From Amoebophrya sp. A120 (Eukaryota; Sar; Dinophyceae; Syndiniales; Amoebophryaceae), in contig CAJINV010000006.1 of assembly GCA_905178155.1 (NCBI GenBank), positions 1,737,876 through 1,801,875 on the forward strand: 64,000 nt of DNA, given 5' to 3'. Under the pieces are notes generated by a model, which was not told where the DNA came from, did not search any database, and worked only from the letters and a program-made list of their open reading frames with translations. Shown piece after piece: positions 1-10,900 of the stretch (positions are counted from its first letter, which is position 1; each line of letters opens with the position of its first letter). Both the position numbers and the translations under genes were made by a program.

Positions 1-1427
1 TGCCGTTCCGTTTGTTCTGATTTTTCTGGCGCTATCAATATTTATTCCCTCGCAGGAGCCTGTGAAAATCGCAGAAAATAAGATTAAGCAGCCTCAAGGA
101 TCATGAGAAGTTTGTACACATACTCAAGGGCAAAGAGGAAGGTGAAAATATTTATCAACACACTCATATACGTTTTTCTTCACAATAAAAGTGGAATCAG
201 GAGGTCAGTTCCAGTTGTCTCCGAAGGCGATTTCGGAAACGACGCTCGCTAGAAGTACAACTACACTGTGTTCCTTTTTCAGCCACAAACGCCCGCGACA
301 CAAAAATTGTGGCGCGCGCGAGGTGGATTCATCTTCTTTTACTATCTACGGTTCCTGCCTCAAGAAAACTGCAAAGTGCCGTGTTCCGTGGTGGCTCTGC
401 TGATGCTCGTAGTTCCGGTCCACTATACCACGCGGCATAATATTATCCACGAGGGTATGGTTGGACGCACAGAGCATCATCGCAGAGATTCTGGGTTCTT
501 CGTTCCTCGGCTGTTCATCGTTCTCTTCCAGTTGGCCTTTCAGTGAGTGTGTATTTTCCAAGTTGATGCTCTGAATGTGATAAAAATAAAATTTTGAATT
601 TTCGCGGATTTGGGAAGACGATAAAAATAAAATTTTAAAATTTCGCGGATTTTGAAAATCCATAAAAGCGAAAATCTTGGTCGAACATGTGGTGAAGGGT
701 TGAAATTGAAGGCGATAAAAATAAAATTTTAAGATTTCGCGGATTTGTTATTTAACCTTTTTGAAAAGAATGCTTTGAAACAAGCAGAGCACTGCAGCCG
801 CGTGATATGATATGAGAAAAAGCAAGTTCCTTAGTTCTTGTGTTAGCCATGCTTGCTCGTTCTCGGTGTTTTCTCATTGGTGTTGCAATAAAAATAAAAT
901 TTTGAATTTTCGCGGATTCGGATTCGCGAACTCAATTGAAGATGATAAAATAAGTTTGAACAAAATGCATCTGGTGTCGTGGTGCTCTTGCTCCGTACAT
1001 GATCTTCGATCGCGCAATTATAGTCTGCTTCTCCTATCTCGACTAAGTTCAACCTGCATCAGTATCGTTCTATGGCGGGGAAAATTCAAATTTGTGTCGT
1101 ACAGCCACGAGTAGAGCTATCGTTGAGGGAGAGAGAATCAGAAGGATTTATTGCAAAGAAGGTGCGCTTCGTGCTCGTCGATTTGGCATCGTCGGCGGCT
1201 CCTCGGCCGCCAGGCATGACAGGAGAGGACTCGCAAATTTCCATACGCAAAAAGTAAAAGACGACCTCTAGCTCTCTTTGCTTCATTGTTATTCATCGAA
1301 AATTTGAAGATTTTTGATCAAAAAAAGGTGTATGATGTAAAAACGTGTAGCCTTTTAGTAGTTCCCGGTAGAAGTGCTGCTTGCGTTGCCTTTTAATCTA
1401 CTTCTCTTTCACAACAAGAAGCAAAGC
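1..1427. other. Upstream stretch without a recognised gene
   Basis: No reading frame here looks like coding sequence; the short frames are what chance would give. The main structure is a roughly 30-bp AT-rich motif repeated four times. It may be the 3' flank of an earlier gene plus the 5' flank of gene 1. Confidence 0.5.
577..920 (+). repeat. Dispersed 30-bp AT-rich repeat, four copies
   Basis: The motif ATAAAAATAAAATTTT, followed by a variable four bases and TTTCGCGGATT, occurs near 579-607, 621-650, 715-747 and 887-918. Copies differ by a few bases and spacing is irregular, so this is not a simple tandem array. Function unknown. Confidence 0.75.
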
Positions 1428-4400
1428 ATGGCCTCCGCAATTCTGAATGATTTTTTGAATGGACCGCTCCGGTCTGTTTCCGAAGCGTTGTTGGCGCCCC
1501 AGCCCTTCTACGGCCGCAAGTACTACTACGACGAGTGCAAATGGGGTAAGGCGACCAGCAACGGGCAGTTTTACCAGCAGTGCAACGAGCGGGCGGGTCC
1601 GGAGCCAAGGTTCGTGCCCACTATGCATTGCAAATATCGATCTGGGTCTGGAAAGCTGTAACTTGTGATGCTGCACTTGCATACTGCAAAAATCTGTATT
1701 GCATGAACATCAAAAGAGGTTCAGTTTTTGCCACGGCGAGGGCGCATTTCTCATGCAGTGTAGGCATCAGGAAGCTGTCACAAAATCTGTGATGCTGGGG
1801 CATGCATCACAGCCGTCAGGAGTCACGCAAAACGTGCATGACAAACCTTGCATCCTTCCAGAAATCCAGGGATATTTGCATTTGATACCCACCGACAAGG
1901 ACGAAGCGACGTTTTTCAAGAAGATCAATGGAGACATATGCAATTGGTGGAAAAGTACAACCGTTTACTAGCTATAAAAAATCGCATGACAAATTCCCTC
2001 AGCATGAAGAGCGAAATTTGTAATGCGGATTTATTACCGTGAGAGTGCAAGTTGTAATTATTATGCATGTCTACGATTAGGATTACTACGAAAACGAATG
2101 CGGTGCTTTTGCATTGCATAAGACAAAGTGTCCAACGACCGGAAACTCGCGCTGCTGATGGAGCCTGGCTATGAATTGCAAGAGTATCGTACTAGTATAA
2201 GTCGCATGACAAACTTCGATTTCCTCAGCATGAGAAGTAAAATTTGTAATGCGGATTCAACTCAACATGGAAATTTGTAATGCACAAATGCGATTAGTAC
2301 GAGTGCGATACCTTTGCAATGCATACTGGCCAGGGCGACGCGGTCGAGGCGGCGGCGAAACTGGGGCTGAAGCTCCCAAAGCACGTGTCCGCGGCGTACT
2401 ATCACGACCGGGTGGAGGAGTACGCCAGCGCGCTGCGGTCCAGCGTGACCAGCCACAACGGGAAGAATTCCCGGCTGTACCCGCCAACAGCGGGGATGCA
2501 GGACGCGGGAAACTTGGAGCAGCCCATCTTGGTGGTGGACGAGATCTCTCCTACGATTGAATCCACGGACCTCATGGACTTTAACGCGAGCGTCGATTCT
2601 GGGTATTTCTGCAAGTCCCCCAACCGCATCGCCGACGACGTTATCTATCCGGAGGCTAACGGCGCGGGTAACGACAGCACGACCACCTCATGGCTAGCGC
2701 AGAAACTGCACAAGGTGAAGAATTTCTTCCACCCGGCCGGCAGCAAAGCGGTCGCTTTTCACCCGACGTTCACGTTTCGCGACCCGATCCCGGGGCTGCT
2801 CCACGTCAAGATGCGGGATCTCACCACTGGCGCAGTGCACTGGGATCAAATTTTATGCATTGCGAAAGTTTCGTACTCCTACTCCTAGTGTTCGTATTGC
2901 AATACAACTTAGGTCAGCATGACAAATGGAATTTCTCATGCTGATTTAGCTTGAGGAAAATATTTGTCTTGCATGACTGCGATCAGAAGCACGAGTGCGA
3001 TACTTTTGCACACGATAAATTTTCAAGATGAACTACTCCACGGTGCTGGACGAAACCACGGAACCACTTGCGCCGGGGGAACACGAAGAAGCCGGCGAAA
3101 GCGATCTGCCACCGCTGACCGGAAACAACCGCCCCTTCTATCCGGTTTATCAAATGCAAATACGTCTGGATCTGGAACCGATTGTTGAGGTTTGTGCTGC
3201 TGCGTCTGCTTGACACAGAAGGCGTGGTATGGAACGCCTAGCATCACAGGTTTCGAGACGGTGTCCCGATGCCTGATCCGCATGACAAGCGCCTTCTTTC
3301 GGCGAGAGGACAAAAAGCTCCTTTTACTGTCCAAGCATGACAGATTTTTGTGTGAAGATCCAAGTATGCATCACAAGTTCGCATCCTTCCAGACCCAGAC
3401 ATTTTTGCATTTGATACGGTTTGCCCGGACGCGAAATCCCTGAACACCTTTCACCAGTTATCAAAATGAAAAATCCCCCCTCCCCATATTGAAACGGAAA
3501 CTTCTGTTGCTGGATTTGTGTACACAAGTCAGCCCTGTCTTGCAGCGAGGCACTACAGGCAAAGCCTCAGCCTGCGTAGGGGTGTTTTGTGGTAGGCTCT
3601 TGGCACCAGAGAGGCCTGCCATGTAGGTGAAACAGCATTACAAATCGCCCCCATAAGGCGGCGGATTCTTTGGGTTTGCCTTCTTGCAAGACAGATGTGA
3701 TTTGTGACCTCAAATCCGCAACGCAAATTTTTGGACACATTCTTTTTCGATATGGGGAGGGGGGATTTTTCCTCTCAATACCAGTACGAGATCACGTTCA
3801 AACAGGTGAAACCCTACCGGCGCCAGTACACGGACGCACAGTGTTATGGGGGTGTCAGGATTGAAATCGTCAAAGTTGAAATAGTTTGCCATGCATGAAT
3901 TGGATGCCAGTCGGAACCCAGTTTCCAAGTGGCGCACGACAAATTCCGGCGTTACCGCAATCCAGTTTGTCATGCTGTTTAGGCAAAGAGGACTGATTTT
4001 CTCATGCTACTTTAGCAGCTCAACCTCTAACCCCAAACAGGCTTACAATCGGTCTCACTTGGTTGCTCTGCAACACACGTAAGTCGCGTCATGCATTTTA
4101 TGCATGACAAATCATTTCAACTTTGTCGATTTCAAACCTGACGCTTCCATAAGTGTCGGCAAGCGGCGCTGAAGCAGGAGTTTCAAAATTACCATGCTGA
4201 AATATGAAATGCAAAAGCATCGTACTCGTACTAATCGCATTTTTCCTGCATTACAAATTTTTTTCTCAAGTTCAATCCGCATTACAAATTTCATTTCTCA
4301 TGCTGGGGAAATTTGTGATGCGATCCATACTAGTACGATACTTTTGCAGTGCATATGAAAAACCGAAAGCTGATGAGGATGCTGTCGAGGATAAAGTTTC

Positions 4401-6233
4401 TCGCGGGCCGGCGGTGCCGTGGCTTCTGGACTCCCGCAGGAGCAAGGGTGCAAATAAAACCTCCTCGTCCGACGATGAAGATGTTGACGCAAAGTCTTTC
4501 TTGGAGCTTAGCAAGGAGAAGTTGTTGTTCCCCCACGACGGAGGATACCCAGCCGCGACAGATACTTCTAGCAGGACGGGGACATCGGGCGGTAGAACTT
4601 CTCCAACTGCTTTGCTACCTCCTTCCGCGGGCGGCGGAAAACTACATCAAAATGGAAGTAACCACAGCGCGGCTGCCGGCTTCGGAGAAGATGAAGATGA
4701 CAAAATGAATCTCGGTACAACTAAAACAACATCAATTACAACTCCGCCTGATGTTGAAATGAAATACGGCAATAAAGGCAAACCAGCACGAATACAGCAA
4801 GAAGAACATCAGCCAGAGCTCGTCCAGCAGCCCGGGCAGGGCTTGGTCGTCGTTGAAAATGGGTTCTACAAAATCGGAAGATTTCTGTTTGGTAGACGAC
4901 CAGGAGGCGGGGACGAGCAGATAATGAAAACTGCACTCGACGATGGCAACAACTCGGTTGGCGGGGACGAAGTTGTAACTGCGAATGAAAAGACGAGTTT
5001 TGAAAATAGCACTAGAAGAAATAATACAACCGATGTTCTTGCACCACTTCCATCATCGGCTGCATCTTCTTCAGCCACGTCCTCTACTTCTAAATCATCT
5101 TCCCGCCCACCACCCGAAGTCGATTCGTTCTTCCTGGTTCCGTCGGAAAGGAAAAACCAAATCTTGCGCAACGCGGGACGGAATATCCAGCTTTTGGCGC
5201 CGCCGGGGGCACCTCCGACGGTGAACTTCGCGACAGCACCTCCTCTCGCGGGGGACAAAAAAACCGCTTTCGGCGTTTTCCAGAACGTGCTCGACTTGAG
5301 CGGGAAGCTCACGGAGGGCATGTATCATATGTAAAAACGTCCCCACCCCATAGTCAACTTGGGAACTTAGCAACACAAATCCAGAAGTTTTGAGAGCCAC
5401 GCATGACAAGCTGCAGTCCGTAGTGTAGTGCATGTCAGCAAGGACAACCGCATCACAAATCCATCTGCTTATGATCCTGTTTTCTGCATTACAAATTCCA
5501 GAGCGCGATTGGAAATGCCCCTCATCATGGAGATGCGCATTACAAACCTTCTTGTAATCGCAAAGCTGCATGACAACTATGGGGTGGGGATGTTTTTACT
5601 CACGATAGCATGGCCGGAACAGCCGGGGGAGGGGGCGGGGTCAATGGCGAAGATCTCGAGGATATGGATTGCAACTGTGTCTGAATCTGGAAGAGTGCAA
5701 CTTGTGATGCTGCATTTGGATTCTAGAAAAATCTGTGTTGCAGCATGAGCAGCAATGGGAATGTAATTTTTGCTACGTAGAGAGCATTTTTTGTCATGCG
5801 GAATAGGCATCAACATCAAGAAGCCCGGAAAAAATCTGTGATTCCAGGGCATGCGTCACAGACCGTGTTTATAAAAGTTTCGTTCCATGTCTATTTCGCA
5901 TCACAAAGTATCCAGACCCAGACGTACTATTTGCATTGTCGATACAGGAGACCTGCGGAGAAAAGGGGGGTTGGACCAGTGACGCCAATGAGTATACGGA
6001 CTTAGTCGGCCGGGTGCTGCTATCCTGTGCAAAAGTATCTGATAGATACTCGTATTGCAATCATGCATTACAAAGTTCCTTTTTTTAAAAGGTAAATCCG
6101 CATTACAAATTTCACTTCTCATGCTGCGGAAATTTGTAATGCATTTATACGAGTACGATACAGCTTTTGCACTGCATAGCTGCTCACGGAAGCGCATTCC
6201 ACCGCCCTTCCCTTCGATCACACCATGATGTGA
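1428..6233 (+). CDS. Gene 1: unknown protein, 734 residues, 12 exons
   Basis: The start ATG at 1428 opens a frame beginning MASAILNDFLNG; the stop TGA is at 6231-6233. Exons are 1428-1621, 1893-1936, 2126-2169, 2331-2853, 3023-3147, 3422-3458, 3786-3844, 4157-4202, 4361-5322, 5613-5662, 5950-6020 and 6184-6233. They sum to 2205 nt with no internal stop. The N-terminal third is rich in Tyr, Cys and Trp (YYYDECKWGK). Residues 358-678, encoded by the long exon, are low in complexity with Ser, Gly, Asp and Thr runs. I see no signal peptide, membrane span or known domain. All 11 introns are introners. An H-type element starts directly after the stop. The exon structure is well supported; the function is unknown. 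Confidence 0.85.
1622..1887. mobile_element. Introner, family B
   Basis: TSD CCCAC / CCCAC. Excision joins VP to TDKDEATF in gene 1. Confidence 0.92.
1937..2120 (+). mobile_element. Introner, family A
   Basis: TSD AGACA / AGACA. The left terminal repeat is degenerate. A plain TAT-to-A joint would give a stop, whereas removing one TSD copy gives NGDKVSN. Confidence 0.9.
2170..2325 (+). mobile_element. Introner, family A
   Basis: TSD CTGGC / CTGGC. Confidence 0.93.
2854..3017 (+). mobile_element. Introner, family A (divergent subtype)
   Basis: TSD AATTT / AATTT. The interior differs from the main A type but matches the copy near 8562. Confidence 0.9.
3148..3416. mobile_element. Introner, family B
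   Basis: TSD CGGTT / CGGTT. Confidence 0.93.
3459..3780. mobile_element. Introner, family C
   Basis: TSD CCAGT / CCAGT; 322 bp. Confidence 0.93.
3845..4151. mobile_element. Introner, family E
   Basis: TSD AGTGT / AGTGT; 307 bp. Confidence 0.93.
4203..4355 (-). mobile_element. Introner, family A
   Basis: TSD TGAAA / TGAAA. Confidence 0.93.
5323..5607. mobile_element. Introner, family G
   Basis: TSD GCATG / GCATG. Of two possible TAT starts, only the one at 5323 gives the exact TSD. Confidence 0.9.
5663..5944. mobile_element. Introner, family B (divergent)
   Basis: TSD GAGGA / CAGGA, 4 of 5. Confidence 0.86.
6021..6178 (-). mobile_element. Introner, family A
   Basis: TSD GCTGC / GCTGC. 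Confidence 0.93.
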
Positions 6234-6235
6234 AA

Positions 6236-6471
6236 TATGGCGTTCTCAACTGTTACATTCTCAACTGTTACATGAATTTGTGACGCAAGACTGGCAAAAG
6301 TGAAAGGAGGAAGATTGCGCCTTTTGCATTACAAGCCTGGCGCAGATTCAGATGCTGTCTAGCCCTTGCGAAATTTGTCATGCGAAGCAGCTCGATCATC
6401 TGCCGGCTTAAGGTGCTTTTGCATCACAAATCCATGTAACGGTTGAGAATGTAACGTTTGAGAACGCCATG
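6236..6471. mobile_element. Family H element after the stop of gene 1
   Basis: The terminal repeats match the H copies at 14206 and 24482, but the right end reads ATG and the flanks show no duplication. It lies three bases after the gene 1 stop, so it would be in the 3' untranslated region. Confidence 0.75.
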
Positions 6472-7963
6472 GGCTAAAACGGAAAAGAGCTGTGATGTTG
6501 AGGCTGTTCTGTGAAAAGATATTTTTCTTGCTCACGACACTGACAATGTTCTGACACAGACACAGCACGCAGATTGCTGTTAGCCACGCCTTCAATAGCT
6601 GTAGCAGCTCGGGAGGAGCAAAAATGTTGACCGGGCGGGAGCTTTTTTTCACAGTCGAATGAGAAGTTGTTGAAAAGTGTAGAATTTTAGCTGGTAGAAT
6701 TGTTTGAATTGTATGATCCTGCGCAGCTCGTCGCTTCAGGAACAAGGACCATTGTTGTACGCATCTGCAAATCTCGAAGAGTTTTGTGATTCTTGTCCGT
6801 AACAGGCTACATCTTAGGAGCGAACTTCCTTTGATGCGAACACTGCGCGACAACACGAGTTGTTCTGCCGTATGCAGCATATTTGTCTTGTGTGCTAGGT
6901 GAATCGACTGCGAGGACCTGCTCCAAATGCAACCAGCAAACAAAAGAATGCAGATTCTCAACAATACGGCGCTAAGAACCACCACGAACTCGGTTTTGTG
7001 CGGTATTAGTGTGTTTGTTTTCGGTGTAATCACGAAGCAAGAATGTATTCGCAGGATCTTGTTGCTCTCAGTCTCAGACTCAGTCAACAGACAGGGAGGT
7101 TATTTTGTTCGTCGACGTGTCACAAGAACTTTCAACATGTTCACTGTTGTTCTGTGGGCGTACTACAACTAAATCATTTGTCAACGTCGCAGAGGACCGC
7201 GCATGACGACGAGGCAAGCCTGCTAGACATGCTCTTACTATGAGGAGAGGCTACGGCTAGAAGCATAGAGCATTCGTCGCTTACAACAAGGGTATACTAG
7301 AACAACAAGAACCGAAAGAGCGTCGTCGAAGCGTATAGTATTCTTGAACAAGTAGAAACTACTTCATGTCGTGAAAACTGTGGTCGTGGTGGGGTATTCA
7401 GTGATGCACTAAGGAGATCATAGTGAAACAAATCACGAAAAAAAACTTGTCCTGCACTTGCTTCTACGTGGTACAACTAGTGATCGTAGCGAGTGTTGAT
7501 GAGCGAAGCAACGGTCAGTCGTGCCTGTATTTGAATATTCATTGACCTCGTCCGATCAAGTTGTAGTTCTAGCTCTACGTAGTCGTAAAACCACCTTCAG
7601 TCGGAGAGACGAGTAGGTAAATACTTCTAGAGAACAAGCACTTTGATAAATTTTTGCATGGAAGCTGTTTATCATAGATGAAGTATGGCGTCTTAGGCAC
7701 AGTTTTATTTGAAGTTCTTGTACATGCTACTTGTCTACTTCATGACAACATCCACATCAGAATAAGACAGGGACCGACTGTTGTTTTTTTTGACCGGAAC
7801 TACTACAGTGCTGGGTCATCAACAAATATATGGCGGGGAGAAAGAAAAGAAAACTCAAACAAAACCGACCACAGGGTGACGAGAAAAAGATGGATTTGCT
7901 TTTACAAATCTAGTAGGGAACCAGAGCAGTAGAAACACGACCTTATCGTGAATAAGATTGATC
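6472..7963. other. Intergenic, gene 1 to gene 2
   Basis: I see no introner and no coding frame I trust. A long minus-strand frame is treated under rejected items. Confidence 0.5.
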
Positions 7964-10900
7964 ATGCCGGAGCAGCTGCAGCAGCAGTCTTCCGCAGCGT
8001 CCAGTGCTGCTGCTGCGCATCACCAAAACAGCAATCCAAATACACCCTATATCCCGGAGAGCGAGACGCCGCGGTTCAAGAATCTCGGGTTTCAGGGGCT
8101 GTTGCAGTTGGCGCAGAAGGCAAATCCGGTGCTGCTCGACACTGCGGTTACGAGGATAAGTGACGGGGATGGGTACGACGTTTTGCTCGAGGACGGTTTC
8201 GATATCCTTTGTAAAAGTATTGTACCCGTATTGCAATCATGCATTACAAATCTTTTTCTTAAGGTAAATCAGCACTACAAATTTTATTTCTCATGCTGAG
8301 GTGGACGAAATTTGTAATGCATCTATCGCAGTTGTACAAATTTGTCTTTGTCATGCGACTTTTCCTCTACTAGTACGATTTACTTTTGCAATGCATATTC
8401 GACCGGACCCTACAACACTCCACAAGCCAGCTTATCAGCGAGGGTATTAGTCGCGTAGTTGTAGTTCAACATCACTTCACCATGCGTTTGCATTTATTTT
8501 TTCATATTTTATTTCAACGTAAAGTCGTTTGTCATGCAGTTGCAGATTGAACATCAACACTTATACATGGCAAAAGTATCGTACTCGTAGTAACAATTGC
8601 AATACAAATTAGCTCAGCATGACAAAGGAAATTTCTCATGCTGATTTAGCTTGAAAAAGAAATTTGTCTTGCATGGCTGCGATTTTTCTTGCTAAAATCA
8701 CTTTAAAATTCTGATCAGGTGACCCTTCCTCCCCGAAGTCTGCTTCGGGTACCAAGAAGAAGCTCCGACACGGAAAATCCTCTGGTGACGTCGGGAAGTT
8801 GGAACGGCAAGTATCCCAACTCGAGGCGAAGCAGAAAGCCACCGACAAGAAGCTGAAGGAAGAAAAACGACGAGCGGTGGCGCTGGAAAAAGAGTTGGCG
8901 AAACTGCGGGTGGACAAAACCGAATATGAGAATCAGCTGTTCCAGAAAACCATCGACCTGTCGGCGTTGAAGAAGGAACGAGAGCTGGACCGACGGGCTT
9001 TCGACGCGGACTGCAAGAAGAAAGAGGTGTTTCTGAAGAAGCTGCTGCTCATATGAAATTGCACAAGTCCCCGTCCCCCTCATTTGTATGGCATCAACAG
9101 CATTGCAAACACCAGCACAAGTGCACCCTGTGCATGACAAGTTCATGATGCGCCGATTGTACTACTGTTTGGATCATTTCCGGAATTTGTCATGCACGCG
9201 GTGAAACAAGGTAGCAAGTGGATTTGGGTTTTTGCATGACAAATGAGGGGGAGGGCGGGGAGTTGTGCAGTGCCATAGCTCACGAAGAAGGAAATTTTGA
9301 AGGACCTGAAATTGAAGATCCGCCCAAAAACCGCCTTATCCTGTGCAAAAGTATCGTACTTTCGTATTGCAATCATGCATTACAAATCTTTTTGTTAAGT
9401 CAAATCCGCATTACAAATTCTATTTCTCATCATGCTGAGGAAATAATTTGTAATGCATTTATACAAGAATCGGATAGGATACTTTTGCAGTGCATACGCC
9501 TCCTTGAAAGACGCCGGAGGGGTCCACATAGATGAGTTAGCACTGGAGCGCCGATATCAAGTGCAAAAATGTCTGGGTCTGGAAGTAGAATGCAAGTTTG
9601 TCATGCTTGTCACGCGTGGCTCGAGAATCTGTGTTGCATCGGCACGAAATGGCCCTCTTACCTGTCATGCAAAAACGCAGTTTGCCATGCGGAATACGCA
9701 AGACATTGCAGCCAAGATGAAATTTGTCAGGCATAGCTGCGTATTGCAGCGCATCTAGCATTCACTTGTAGCATTTGCATTACAAGTTTCCAGACCCAGA
9801 CACTTTTGCATTTGATAGCCGACCACTGTCCGCGTCGAAACCGGTGCCGCAGTTTTCCGATGGAAAGAACATACTAGAACGACTCCAGGGGGAGGACACG
9901 GAGAATCTATGAAAGTGCACAACCCCCCCTCCCCCTCATTTGTCATGGTGCAAAATTCCAAGTCCACCCTTTACCTGTTCGCACTGTTTGCATGACAGAT
10001 TCCGGCAGCACTACAATCCTCTAGGAATTTGTCATGCAAAAGTTGCATCTTTGCCAGCGCTTGTGTTGCCGTTCATGCAACACAAATGAGGGGGAGGGGG
10101 AGTTGTGTGCTCTCATAGAATCTCCTGTCCTTCTACAACTTGAAAGGAATCATGGGCACCGGCGATATCGTGAGGAAAAATCCTGCTCCCTCCCCATATC
10201 GAAAAAGAAATTTGTGTTGCTGTATTCGAGTACACAAATCGCTTTGTATTGCTAGAAGGCCAAGAGACGAAGCTGGTCCCTCTTTTGCAGGCAATTTGTC
10301 ATGCTGTTCCCGTTTCCAGTTGCTTCCTGTCATGCTGAAGACGCAAGGCTTTCCCGCGCCAGCCAGCACTACAATCCGCATCTCTTCCCTTCTAGCACGA
10401 CAAAGCTGATTTGTGGTCACAAATCCGCATCACAGATTTCCGTTTTGATATGGGGACGAGGCGGGATTTTTCTTCTTGATAGGCGAGGGGGTGACCTCCA
10501 CGAGACCACAGTCCGCGGCTATTGCAAGGAAAAACCCCCCTCCCCATAATGTCGAAAACGAAATTTGTGCTGCTGTAGTTGACTACACAAATCGACGTGT
10601 GTTGCTAGAAGGCCAAGACCCGCAGTTGTGGTCTCGTTTGCAGGTGGTTTATCATGCTGTTTCCCACTTCCAGCTGCCTCCTGTCATGCTGAAGATGCCA
10701 GGCTTTCCCCCGCCACCCAGCACTACAGTCCGCATCTTTTGCCTTCTAGCATGACAAAGCTGATTTGTGTACGCAAATCCAGCACGAGAAATTTCGTTTT
10801 GATATTGGGAGGGGGGATTTTTCTTCTTGAAAGCGGCGTCCCGGTCTTCCTACGCGACCGGCACCACGGGGGCTCTACTGAACAATAACCGCTACAGTGG

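Noticed and set aside
4985-5321. Alternative plus and minus frames within the long exon of gene 1
   Set aside because: They are out of phase with the exons on both sides and contain only low-complexity mirror sequence.
6359-7087. Minus-strand open frame of 242 codons with two hydrophobic stretches
   Set aside because: Its last third runs into the H element and it shows no recognisable domain; a frame of this length is plausible by chance in 64 kb. It would be the only minus-strand gene.
8200-8215. ATATCCTT at the left edge of an introner as a U12-type 5' splice site
   Set aside because: It arises by chance from the TSD plus the element end; most elements lack it and no matching branch site or AC end recurs.
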